This document shows positions 24,628-33,005 of a stretch of 48,937 nucleotides of DNA, in pieces (position 1 is the first letter of the stretch; every line of letters starts with the position of its first letter). Position numbers and translations under genes: made by a program. Under the pieces are notes generated by a model. It was not told the origin of the DNA, made no database searches, and saw nothing but the letters and a program-made list of their open reading frames with translations. Origin of the DNA: Oscillospiraceae bacterium. GTDB taxonomy: Bacteria; Bacillota; Clostridia; Oscillospirales; Oscillospiraceae. Where the stretch lies: NCBI GenBank assembly GCA_017502265.1, contig JAFVVI010000030.1:1-48937 (forward strand), in the 5' to 3' direction.

Positions 24628-25160
24628 CTAAAGTACGGTATTTTTTAAAGTTTTTTCAATTTCTTGCAGATAGCTGCGCACCGTACCGTCCACCTGCTGG
24701 CCGTCAAATTGCAGCCGGACACCGCCCAAAACGGCAGCATCCACCCTGCACATCAGCTCCACAGTCTTGCCGGTCATAGTTGTCAGCTTATCCTTTAACT
24801 TTGCCTTTTGGGCATCGGTCAGCGCCACAGCAGACACCGCCCGCACCTCCAGAATACCTTTATCCCTGTTATACTCCGCAGTATAGGCCTTGCAGCAATC
24901 AGGAAACTGGCGGATATAGCCCTTTTCGGTCAAAGCTTCAAAAAATTCAGTACATAGCCGTGAATCTTTCCGCCAAAATCCCGGTCCAGAATGTCAAGCC
25001 GCTCCTGCTTGGGAAGATCGTGGGAGGCCAGCAGCTTCAGATAATCCGGCTGCTCCTCAAAACATTCCGCCAGCACCTTCATCTGCTGGAGAATCCCTTC
25101 TTCCAAGCCCTCTTCCTTGGCCAGCAGATAAAGGCTCTGCCCATAAACCGTTCCGTTCAT
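24628..25160 (-). pseudogene. atpH: ATP synthase delta subunit, split by frameshift into 76 and 101 codons
   Basis: Delta (OSCP) is normally about 180 residues. Here the first frame (25160-24930) encodes 76 residues ending LNFLKL then TGA, and the second (24933-24628) encodes 101 residues beginning TEKGYIRQFPD. Together they cover one delta subunit. The break follows a run of six T (complement of 24940-24945): one extra T there, or a -1 slip on T-TTT-TTG, would give NF(L/F)EALTEKGYI, matching the family. The second frame has a TTG codon overlapping the first stop (TTGA), so reinitiation is also possible. The alternatives are mutation, sequence error, programmed frameshift or two polypeptides. 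Delta fixes the peripheral stalk to F1 and the rest of the operon is intact, so loss would be unexpected. Confidence 0.85.
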
Positions 25161-25657
25161 GCCTGCTCACCCAATTCTTCCAGGAACTTGTCCACCAGCT
25201 GCTTTTGGCGATCCGCATCCAGGGTTGCGCCCACCACCTTGCCGGCGATTTCCATAGCAAGAGAGGAAATTTCATCCTTGGCATCATTCAGAGCCTTTTT
25301 CTTCTCCCGGGCGATGTCCGCGGAGGCCTTTTCCCGGATGGCATCTGCCTCCAGGTTTGCCTGCCGGAGGATCTCCTCCTCCCGGTTCTTGCCCCGGAGC
25401 ATCGCCTCTTTTACCAGTGTTTCGCCGGTTTCCTGGGCATCCGCAAGACGGTCTTTATATTCCATTTCCAGAGCCAGCGCGTTTTCCTTGGCCGCATCTG
25501 CCTCTGCATACATGGTATCGATCTCTTTCTGGCGACTGTCAATCATATTCTTCACCGGCACAAAAAGAAACTTCTTGGCCACGAAGAACAGCAGCAGAAA
25601 ATTCAGCAGGATAAACAGCGCCGTCCAGATATTGATACCGATAAAGCTCTCAAACAC
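25157..25657 (-). CDS. atpF: ATP synthase Fo b subunit
   Basis: 166 residues: one N-terminal membrane helix (about 8-30) and a long charged helix rich in Ala, Glu and Lys that forms the peripheral stalk; the C-terminus KQLVDKFLEELGEQA contacts delta. It overlaps atpH by four bases, so delta synthesis is coupled to b. Confidence 0.96.
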   Translation of the reverse strand: MFESFIGINIWTALFILLNFLLLFFVAKKFLFVPVKNMIDSRQKEIDTMYAEADAAKENALALEMEYKDRLADAQETGETLVKEAMLRGKNREEEILRQANLEADAIREKASADIAREKKKALNDAKDEISSLAMEIAGKVVGATLDADRQKQLVDKFLEELGEQA

Positions 25658-25696
25658 AGTCCTTTGCTCCTTTCTATCCGGATTGCAGACAGAAAA

Positions 25697-25948
25697 TTAT
25701 ACGTTGGTAGCAAACAGGATCAGGAAGGAGATCAGCAACGCGTAAATACCGGTGGTCTCAGTGATAGCGCAGCCCAGGATCATATTGGTACGCAGGTTGT
25801 CGGCAGTCTCGGGCTGACGGGCCATGCCCTCCAGGGCGTGGGACACCGCATTACCTTCACCGATAGCCGGGCCGATAGCGCCGATACCCATACACAGACC
25901 TGCGCCGATAGCGCACATAGCCTTCAGAAAATAAGCATTGAATTCCAT
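25697..25948 (-). CDS. atpE: ATP synthase Fo c subunit, predicted Na+-type
   Basis: 83 residues in two membrane helices joined by the polar loop ARQPE. The ion-binding helix reads AITETTGIYALL: Glu64, Thr65, Thr66 and Tyr69 match the Glu-Ser/Thr-Thr-x-x-Tyr sodium signature. In helix 1, GPAIGEGNA puts Glu31 where many sodium enzymes have Gln, which matches the two-carboxylate site known from Fusobacterium nucleatum. Sodium coupling is inferred from these residues. Confidence 0.95.
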   Translation of the reverse strand: MEFNAYFLKAMCAIGAGLCMGIGAIGPAIGEGNAVSHALEGMARQPETADNLRTNMILGCAITETTGIYALLISFLILFATNV

Positions 25949-25980
25949 AATATAGTTCCTCCTAAAAGTTATTTATAAAT

Positions 25981-26871
25981 TTATTGCTCCTGCTTTGGCG
26001 GGCAGGCACCTGCGATATAGACCATACTCAGCAGGGTAAATACCAACGCCTGAACAAAGCCGGAAAACACATCAAAATACACACTCAGCAAAGCCGGAAC
26101 GCCCAACGCCAGCACCGGGACTCCGGAGAGGATACCGGCCGCCTGCAGCAAACCGAACAAGCCAAGCACAAAGGATACGGCAGCCAGAATTTTTACAATC
26201 AGCTTTTTCTTTTTGCTGCCCAGCAGCCACAGACCCACGCCTGCTGCCATCAGCGCTGCGCCCATCAGCCAGCCGGCAGATGCGATAGCGTTCAGCACCA
26301 ATGCCGACACCAAAGAAAACGCCGTATAGATAATAGAGGTAATCACACCGCCGCCGGCTACATTGCCGAAATGACGGAAGGCCATGCTCACCGGCTGGGC
26401 GATTTCCGACACGATATTCATCGGTGTCATCACCACGATAGGCTCGGTAAAGCCCTTGAGCCAGCCGAAAAAGCCGTTATTTTTGATGTTGTGGTACCAG
26501 ATCAGCGCCGTAACCATCAGAGACCAAGTAAGGGTACAGCTCAAATCCGCCGTCACTGACCGGAGGAAACCTGTCATACCGATCAGGCTTCCGAAAATAC
26601 TGCTTAGGAAAAGCGTACCCATAAAGGGTGCCCAATGGGCATTATGCTCTCCCATGGCGCTGACGGTGAGGTTATAGATCATACTCACGCCCTTTTCCAC
26701 CAGCACCTGTGTTCCCGAGGGGCGCTTTTGCAGGTTTTTCCCCAGCCGTATGCAGGCGATCACCAGCAGCGCCGTCACCACAAAAGAGGACACCGCCGTC
26801 TGGGTGATGGGAATCCCGCCGAATATGGGAAGGGTAAAATAGACAAATGCGCCGTCTACACTGACATTCAT
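25981..26871 (-). CDS. atpB: ATP synthase Fo a subunit
   Basis: 296 residues and several membrane helices. The conserved stator Arg is in AFRHFGNVAGG (about residue 167), and FVQALVFTLLSMVYIAG matches the last helix. Between them lies an unusual hydrophobic stretch of about 60 residues (ALMAAGVGLWLLGSKKKKLIVKIL onward), which makes the loop between the last helices longer than I expect. It overlaps the AtpI-like gene by four bases. Confidence 0.95.
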   Translation of the reverse strand: MNVSVDGAFVYFTLPIFGGIPITQTAVSSFVVTALLVIACIRLGKNLQKRPSGTQVLVEKGVSMIYNLTVSAMGEHNAHWAPFMGTLFLSSIFGSLIGMTGFLRSVTADLSCTLTWSLMVTALIWYHNIKNNGFFGWLKGFTEPIVVMTPMNIVSEIAQPVSMAFRHFGNVAGGGVITSIIYTAFSLVSALVLNAIASAGWLMGAALMAAGVGLWLLGSKKKKLIVKILAAVSFVLGLFGLLQAAGILSGVPVLALGVPALLSVYFDVFSGFVQALVFTLLSMVYIAGACPPKQEQ

Positions 26872-27275
26872 ACTGCTTTATCACCCGGCTTTCTTCTGAA
26901 AAATTCCGCTGCGGTCAGGGTAAACCGCACAAACACCAGTGGCACTACCAATGCGATGGGATTGCACAGTCCGCTTTTGGCAAAAGCAAACAGTACACCA
27001 AACAGCGCCACCATACGCAGAACATACGAGCCTTTGACAGTAGCCTGTCCACCCGCTACATTCTGTTTTTCCGCTTTATCGGCAGCGGCGTTGACACCGA
27101 TGGCCATAGCCAAAAAATTGCCTGTGGCCGCCAACGCGCCCACAACGCCACCCAGCAGAACGCCGGTGTCATACTTGCCCAGCAGGGCAAAAATGCCGAT
27201 CATCGCCGCCGTACCGATCAATTCCCCCAGCGCGACAATTCCCGTCTGCCGGAGAACGAATTTTCTGATATCCAT
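26868..27275 (-). CDS. AtpI-like membrane protein of ATP synthase operon
   Basis: 135 residues, four predicted membrane helices (18-38, 45-65, 85-103, 108-125) in the pattern of ATP synthase subunit I, proposed to help c-ring assembly or Mg/Na supply. ATG 27275 follows GAGG by nine bases. The stop overlaps atpB (ATGA). The sequence is divergent; the call rests on topology and position. Confidence 0.75.
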   Translation of the reverse strand: MDIRKFVLRQTGIVALGELIGTAAMIGIFALLGKYDTGVLLGGVVGALAATGNFLAMAIGVNAAADKAEKQNVAGGQATVKGSYVLRMVALFGVLFAFAKSGLCNPIALVVPLVFVRFTLTAAEFFRRKPGDKAV

Positions 27276-27286
27276 TTGCAATAACC

Positions 27287-27538
27287 TCAATCGTGTTCCC
27301 CATAGGAGACTGGGGGCTTTTTTCCTTGGTCCTTACTCATTTGGGCCAGCGCCTTCAGGCTGCGGCAAAATCCGTCAATGGCAAACAGTAATCCCAAACC
27401 AATGCCCACGAACAAAACCCACAGGCCTAAACCGAAGCGATTCCGCAGCCACACAGCCAGCAGCACAAACCCCGCCAGGGGTACGGCAGTACTCAATCCC
27501 AGCTGGGTCAGCCAGGCCAAAAGGTGCAAATCCTTCAT
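27287..27538 (-). CDS. AtpZ/AtpI-type small membrane protein, first gene of ATP synthase operon
   Basis: 83 residues with two membrane helices (about 14-32 and 36-55) and a short polar C-terminus, as in the AtpZ family that precedes atpI-atpB in many bacteria. It begins 30 bases downstream of the operon -10 and ends 12 bases before the AtpI-like start. Confidence 0.7.
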   Translation of the reverse strand: MKDLHLLAWLTQLGLSTAVPLAGFVLLAVWLRNRFGLGLWVLFVGIGLGLLFAIDGFCRSLKALAQMSKDQGKKPPVSYGEHD

Positions 27539-27567
27539 ATACGCATACCCCCACTATAATTTTTATT

Positions 27568-27595
27568 ATTATACCAGATTTTCCAGAATATGCAA
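27568..27595 (-). promoter_or_regulatory. sigma-A promoter of the ATP synthase operon
   Basis: On the minus strand: TTGCAT (27595-27590), 16-base spacer, perfect TATAAT (27573-27568). Confidence 0.78.
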
Positions 27596-27710
27596 TATCC
27601 CAAAGGGCACTGCGCACCGGAATTTTACAAAGTTTTTACAAAACCTCTTTTCAATTGCCCGAAAATATTGTAAACTGATAGTAATACTATTTACTACAGG
27701 AGAATCCGCC

Positions 27711-29927
27711 GTGAGTCAGCAGGAATTGGAAATTTTACAGGGCACTGTCAGCGCCGTTGTCTTTCAGAATTACGACAACGGCTATGCCGTGCTGCGCCTG
27801 CAGGTAGAAAGCGGCGAGAACATAACGGTGGTGGGCACCATTCCCCTGCCGGCCGTGGGCGAACGGCTGATGGTTACCGGCAAATGGAGCAGCCACGCCA
27901 GCTATGGCCGTCAGTTCGAGGCGGAATTTCTGGAACGGCTGATGCCCCAGACTGCCGTGGACATCGTCACCTATCTTTCCAGCCGGATCATCAAGGGCAT
28001 CGGCCCCCGGCTGGCCGCCCGAATCGTCAGCAAATTCGGCGATCAAACTCTGGTGGTCATGGAACGGGAGCCGGAACGGCTCTCGGAAGTCAGCGGTATC
28101 TCCGACCGCATGGCCCAGCAAATCGGCGAGGCCTTCCGCCTGCAGGTGGGTATGCGCCACTTAATGGAATTCTTCACCCTCCACCATCTACCTGCAGATT
28201 TGGCGATGAAAACCTACAAGCGCTACGGCGAAAGCGCCATTGATCTACTGTACGACGATCCGTACCTGCTGATGGACGAGGAGCTGGAAGCTCCCTTTGC
28301 CGCGGTGGATCGGTTTGCCATTGATCTGGGCGTTTCCGCAGAAGACCCCCGGCGGGTGGAGGCCGGCATTCTTTTTGAACTGCGGTATAATCTCACCGCC
28401 GGCCATAGCTTTTTGCCTGCCGATAAGCTCATCGCCGCCACCGCCCAGCTGCTGGATGTGGACAGCGACACCGTGACCCAGAGCGCCCAGCGGCTGCTAA
28501 AAGCGGGTCAATTAGCGCAGGATCACCTGGCAGGCATCGATATTCTCTATCTGCCTGCCCTTTACCGGGCGGAGACCTACTGTGCCCGGCGGCTGCTGGC
28601 CCACGGTGCAGCCCGATATCCCACCCCGGCATTTTTCGCTAAAAAATTGCGGGCCGCGGCCCAAGGCAGCGCCTTGGAATACTCCGCCCAGCAGGAGCTT
28701 GCCCTGCAGGAGGCGGCCACATCCGGTCTTTTGCTGATTACCGGCGGCCCGGGCACCGGCAAGACCACCACCTTGAACGGCATTTTATCCCTGCTTGAAC
28801 AGATGGGACTCAAATGCGTCCTGTGCGCCCCCACCGGGCGGGCAGCCAAACGGCTGACGGAAGTCACCGGCCGGGATGCCTCCACCATTCACCGGCTTTT
28901 GGGCGCAGGCATTGACCCCCATACCGGCAAGCTGATCTTCACAAAAGACGAATCCGACCCTCTGCAGGCCGATGCGGTCATCGTGGACGAGATGTCCATG
29001 GTGGATGTAACCCTTTTGGGCAGCCTCCTGCAAGCTGTGCCCCAGTCCGCCCGGCTGATTTTGGTTGGCGACCCTGACCAGCTGCCGCCGGTAGGACCGG
29101 GTTTTCCCTTCAGCGATATGCTCCGCAGCAATATGCTGCCCACCGTCCGGCTGACGGAGATCTTCCGCCAGGCCCGGCAGAGCCTCATTGTTATGAACGC
29201 CCATAGAATCAACCAGGGAGAACCTCCGGTGCTGGACGATGTGAAGAACGATTTCTTTTTCCTGTCCGGCCAGTCGGAGGAGCACACCGCACAGACCATC
29301 GTGGACCTGTGCGCCCGGCGGCTGCCCCAGAATATGGGCATTCCCGCAGACCAGATCCAGGTCCTCTGCCCCACCAAGAAAGGCCCTGCCGGCACAGTAG
29401 CCCTGAACAAGTTGCTGCAGGCCAGCCTGAATCCCCCTACCCAGGACAAGCAGGAGCATAAAATGGGCGAGATCATCTTCCGGGAGGGCGACCGGGTGAT
29501 GCAGATCCGCAACAACTACGATATTATGTGGAAAAAATCCGATGGCAGCCAGGTTGGCGAGGGTATTTTCAACGGCGATGTGGGCATTATCAAACGAATC
29601 GACAAGCAGCTGGAAATGCTGACAGTCCTGTTCGATGACCGGGAGGCCGACTACGATTTTACCCAGCTGAATGAAATAGAGCCCGCATACGCCATGACTG
29701 TCCACAAATCCCAGGGCAGCGAATACCGGGCGGTGGTGCTTTCCGCATGGAATGCATCCAATTACCTACTCAGCCGCAGCATTCTCTACACCGCCGTTAC
29801 CCGGGCAAGAGAGCTGCTCATCATAGCCGGCCGCAAGGAAACGGTATACACTATGACCCAAAACGCCAAAACCGGCCGCCGCTACACCGGCTTGAAGCTG
29901 CGGCTGCAGCAGCGGGAGGCCCTATGA
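27711..29927 (+). CDS. recD2: RecD2-type DNA helicase
   Basis: 738 residues from GTG 27711, 6 bases after the AGGAGA Shine-Dalgarno; the longer frame to 27378 runs antisense through the ATP operon. An N-terminal OB-like domain is followed by helix-hairpin-helix repeats (IIKGIGPRLAARIVSKFG, VSGISDRMAQQIG), then a superfamily 1 motor: Walker A GGPGTGKTTT (about residue 346), DEMSMVD Walker B, GDPDQLPPVGPG and the C-terminal YAMTVHKSQGSEY motif. RecD2 is a 5'-3' helicase found in bacteria without RecBC and acts in repair and replication-fork processing. It overlaps comF by four bases. Confidence 0.95.
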   Translation: MSQQELEILQGTVSAVVFQNYDNGYAVLRLQVESGENITVVGTIPLPAVGERLMVTGKWSSHASYGRQFEAEFLERLMPQTAVDIVTYLSSRIIKGIGPRLAARIVSKFGDQTLVVMEREPERLSEVSGISDRMAQQIGEAFRLQVGMRHLMEFFTLHHLPADLAMKTYKRYGESAIDLLYDDPYLLMDEELEAPFAAVDRFAIDLGVSAEDPRRVEAGILFELRYNLTAGHSFLPADKLIAATAQLLDVDSDTVTQSAQRLLKAGQLAQDHLAGIDILYLPALYRAETYCARRLLAHGAARYPTPAFFAKKLRAAAQGSALEYSAQQELALQEAATSGLLLITGGPGTGKTTTLNGILSLLEQMGLKCVLCAPTGRAAKRLTEVTGRDASTIHRLLGAGIDPHTGKLIFTKDESDPLQADAVIVDEMSMVDVTLLGSLLQAVPQSARLILVGDPDQLPPVGPGFPFSDMLRSNMLPTVRLTEIFRQARQSLIVMNAHRINQGEPPVLDDVKNDFFFLSGQSEEHTAQTIVDLCARRLPQNMGIPADQIQVLCPTKKGPAGTVALNKLLQASLNPPTQDKQEHKMGEIIFREGDRVMQIRNNYDIMWKKSDGSQVGEGIFNGDVGIIKRIDKQLEMLTVLFDDREADYDFTQLNEIEPAYAMTVHKSQGSEYRAVVLSAWNASNYLLSRSILYTAVTRARELLIIAGRKETVYTMTQNAKTGRRYTGLKLRLQQREAL

Positions 29928-30577
29928 TCCTCCGTTGGCTGTTCAAACTTCTCTTTCCACCCAAATGCATTTTGTGCCGGTCTTTACTTGCCAAAGAAGA
30001 GACAGATTTCTGCGCGGATTGTCAAAGAAACGCGCCGGAATGCGAAAAATCCTATTTCCGCTTTTCTTTTCTTGCAGGTTGGACCGCGGTGTGGTATTAT
30101 AAGGATACCGTCCGGGGAAGTATTCTCCGTTACAAATTCGGTGGCCGCAGACACTATGCCCCGGCCTACGGGCGCAGGCTTGCCATGAAACTGCAAAAAG
30201 ATGGTATGGATACCTTTGATATTCTGACCTTCGTGCCTATCGCGCCACTGCGGAAACTGTCCCGGGGCTACGATCAGGTGGAACTGCTGGCCAACGCCGT
30301 AGGCGCTGAACTGGGCGTTACCCCCTGCCGGACCCTCCGCAAGATCCGCAACACCCCACCCCAATCGGGGATCAAAGACCCCGCCCGGCGGCGGGCCAAT
30401 GTACTGGGCGCTTATGTTGCCCTGTCGCCGCAACAGCTCCGCGGCAAGCGGATCTTACTGCTGGACGACATTATTACTACCGGCGCTACCGCCTCGGAGT
30501 GCGCCAGAGTGCTGCTGACCGCCGGCGCCAAAGAAGTATACTGTGCCGCGTTAGCGGTGAAGAATCCTAAGAAATAG
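29924..30577 (+). CDS. comF: ComF family phosphoribosyltransferase-like protein
   Basis: 217 residues. The N-terminus has a zinc-binding CxxC pair set (CILC and CADC, residues about 15-33), then the phosphoribosyltransferase-like domain ending in ILLLDDIITTGATASECA, the PRPP-binding loop. ComF helps transformation in naturally competent bacteria, but it is common in Clostridia with no known competence. ATGA overlap with recD2 indicates coupling between DNA processing genes. Confidence 0.9.
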   Translation: MILRWLFKLLFPPKCILCRSLLAKEETDFCADCQRNAPECEKSYFRFSFLAGWTAVWYYKDTVRGSILRYKFGGRRHYAPAYGRRLAMKLQKDGMDTFDILTFVPIAPLRKLSRGYDQVELLANAVGAELGVTPCRTLRKIRNTPPQSGIKDPARRRANVLGAYVALSPQQLRGKRILLLDDIITTGATASECARVLLTAGAKEVYCAALAVKNPKK

Positions 30578-30589
30578 CAGGTGAACCGT

Positions 30590-31633
30590 ATGCGTATTCA
30601 ACTCGTATCCCGTGACCTGGGTGTGGACCTGGGCACCTCCAATGTACTGATCTATACCGCCGACGAGGGTATCACCACCCGCGAGCCTGCGGTGGTGGCT
30701 GTGGACAGAAACACCGGCAAGGCCTTGCAGATCGGCGCGGCCGCCCGGAATATGCTGGGCCGCACACCAGGCAATGTGGTGGCTATGCACCCGCTGCAGG
30801 ACGGTGTAATCGCCGACCACGACCTGACGGTGAAAATGCTCCAGAAGTTCTTCCAGAAGAAGGACATATCCACCCTGTTCACCCCCAAGCCCAGAGTGAT
30901 CGTCAGTGTTCCCAGCTCTGTGACCCAGATGGACGAACGGGCTGTTATCAACGCCGCCATGGAAGCCGGCGCCCGCCGTGTTTACCTGATTGAAGAGCCG
31001 TTGGCAGCTGCCTTGGGCGCCGGTCTGGATATCAGCGATCCCAAGGGCCATCTGGTGGTGGATATCGGCGGCGGCACTACCGACATTGCCGTACTCACCA
31101 TGAACGGCGTAGCCAGTTCCTCCTCCATTAAGCTGGCCGGCAATCACTTTGACGAGGTAATCGCCCGCTACATCCGCGGCAAGCACCATATTATCATCGG
31201 TCCGTCCACCGCTGAAGACATCAAGATCCGCATTGGCTCCGTCACCCCCAAGGGCCAGGAGGAAACCATGCAGGTCAAGGGCCGGGATGCTAAGTCCGGT
31301 ATGCCCCGGGACGTGATCGTCACCTCCACAGAGATCTGTAACCTGCTGAACAGATCCGCTCAGCGAATTGCAGACGAGGTGCTGGCTGTGCTGGAAGAGA
31401 CGCCCCCGGAACTGGTGGGCGACATTGCCGACACCGGCATTATGCTCACCGGCGGCAGTAGCCTGCTTTGGGGTATGGACACCCTGCTGCAGAATCGGAT
31501 CGGTATCCCCTGCACCGTGGCAGACGATCCCGCCGCCTGCGTGGCCCTGGGCTGCGGCAAAAGTCTTGCCTGGATCACCCGTATGTCTGAAGGCCCCATC
31601 AATCTGGCCCGTAAGCGCCTGATGCGGGGTTAA
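30590..31633 (+). CDS. mbl: MreB/Mbl family actin-like cell-shape protein
   Basis: 347 residues, actin/Hsp70-fold ATPase. Phosphate-1 DLGVDLGTSNVLIY, phosphate-2 HLVVDIGGGTTDIAVL and adenosine motif GIMLTGGSSLLWGMD are all present. It polymerises under the membrane and guides cell-wall synthesis. ATG 30590 was preferred over GTG 30581 because AGGTGA overlaps the latter. It is not linked to mreC/mreD, which is typical of an mbl-type extra copy; MreB versus Mbl cannot be settled by eye. It lies in a run with comF and the next ceramidase-like gene (14-base gap). Confidence 0.9.
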   Translation: MRIQLVSRDLGVDLGTSNVLIYTADEGITTREPAVVAVDRNTGKALQIGAAARNMLGRTPGNVVAMHPLQDGVIADHDLTVKMLQKFFQKKDISTLFTPKPRVIVSVPSSVTQMDERAVINAAMEAGARRVYLIEEPLAAALGAGLDISDPKGHLVVDIGGGTTDIAVLTMNGVASSSSIKLAGNHFDEVIARYIRGKHHIIIGPSTAEDIKIRIGSVTPKGQEETMQVKGRDAKSGMPRDVIVTSTEICNLLNRSAQRIADEVLAVLEETPPELVGDIADTGIMLTGGSSLLWGMDTLLQNRIGIPCTVADDPAACVALGCGKSLAWITRMSEGPINLARKRLMRG

Positions 31634-31647
31634 TAGGAGATAACATT

Positions 31648-32991
31648 ATGAACACATTACAAGCTGGTTTCAGCCGCGTAAACATCACCCCCATGCTGGG
31701 TATCGCTATGGCAGGCTATTTTGTTGAACGCAAAGCTGACGGAGTATTGGACGAGCTGGAAATCAACGCCCTGGCCGTGGCCTGCGGCGAAAATAAGGCT
31801 GTGCTTATCAGCGTGGATCACTGCGGTATTGTCAAAGAAGTGCTGAATCCCATGCGCCAACACATCTGCGATGTGACCGGTCTGCCCTGGGAGGCCATTT
31901 ATATCCACGCCACCCACACCCACACCGGCCCCTATCTGAATCCCGACCCCACTGATCCTCTGGAGATTGAATACGCCCAGACCGTCAAGCACAAGATCGC
32001 CGACGCTGCCAAAATGGCCCTGGACGATCTAAAGCCCGCCAAGATGGGTTACGGCATCGGCCATGCCCCCAATATTGCTTTTGTCCGCCGTTACCGTATG
32101 AAGGATGGCTCCATTCGCACCAACCCCGGTGTGGAAAATCCAGACATTGTCGCCCCCGTTGGCGATGTGGACGAGCGGGTCAACGTACTGCGCTTTGACC
32201 GGGAGGGCGGCGAGAGTATCGCCCTGGTGAATTTCGGCAACCACCCGGATGTGGTGGGCGGCTGCAAGATTTCTGCCGACTGGCCCGGCTTTACCCGTAA
32301 GACTGTGGAAAAGGTGCTGGACAACACCCGCTGCCTGTTCTTCAACGGCGCGCAGGGTGATGTAAACCATGTCAATGTCCACCCCACCGGCGGCTACTTA
32401 AACGATATGTTTATGGACTTCGACGATGTGGCCCGGGGCCACAAGCACTCGGAGTATCTCGGCCGGGTGGTCACTGCCGGCGTGCTGCAGACCTGGGATA
32501 AGGTCAAATATGTAGATGTGGACTCTGTGCGGTATATGCAAAAAATGCTGGATGTCCCCTCCAATATGCCCGACCCTGCCGAGATGGCAGAAGCCCACAG
32601 AATTCACCAGTTGCATCTTTCCGGCAAGGACAGCGAGCTACCCTACACCGGTATGATGCTCACCACCGTAGTGGCCAGAGCCAGACGCATGGTGCGGCTG
32701 GAGCATGGCCCCGAATCCTTCCGGATGCCCCTCAGTGGCTTGGCTATCGGCCCGGTAGTATTTGTAGGTATCCCCGGCGAACCCTTCACCGGTGTTGGCC
32801 GCGGACTGAAGGAAGCGCCCGGTTGGGAGCTGGTTCTGCCCACCTGTAACACCAACGCCAAGGAAGGTTACTTCCCTATGCTGGAATGCTATCAGGAAGG
32901 CGGCTATGAGGCCGGCACTTCCAACTATAAAGCCGGCGTAGCAGAGATCCTCATAGAGGAAGGCCTTTCCATGCTGGAAGCATTGAAATAA
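31648..32991 (+). CDS. neutral/alkaline ceramidase-like hydrolase (paralogue 2)
   Basis: 447 residues. QAGFSRVNITPMLGIAMAGYF at the start, the metal-site HATHTHTGPYLNPD (89-101), NFGNHPDVVGGCKISADWPG, and FFNGAQGDVNHVN match the ceramidase-family N-terminal domain; the FNGAQGDVN segment and SADWPG are closer to the family consensus than in paralogue 1. There is no signal peptide and no C-terminal domain. The gene follows mbl by 14 bases and precedes an aldo/keto reductase by 14 bases, so it is probably co-transcribed with them. Strong codon bias suggests high expression. The substrate is unknown. Confidence 0.85.
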   Translation: MNTLQAGFSRVNITPMLGIAMAGYFVERKADGVLDELEINALAVACGENKAVLISVDHCGIVKEVLNPMRQHICDVTGLPWEAIYIHATHTHTGPYLNPDPTDPLEIEYAQTVKHKIADAAKMALDDLKPAKMGYGIGHAPNIAFVRRYRMKDGSIRTNPGVENPDIVAPVGDVDERVNVLRFDREGGESIALVNFGNHPDVVGGCKISADWPGFTRKTVEKVLDNTRCLFFNGAQGDVNHVNVHPTGGYLNDMFMDFDDVARGHKHSEYLGRVVTAGVLQTWDKVKYVDVDSVRYMQKMLDVPSNMPDPAEMAEAHRIHQLHLSGKDSELPYTGMMLTTVVARARRMVRLEHGPESFRMPLSGLAIGPVVFVGIPGEPFTGVGRGLKEAPGWELVLPTCNTNAKEGYFPMLECYQEGGYEAGTSNYKAGVAEILIEEGLSMLEALK

Positions 32992-33005
32992 CAACGGAGG
33001 TATCT

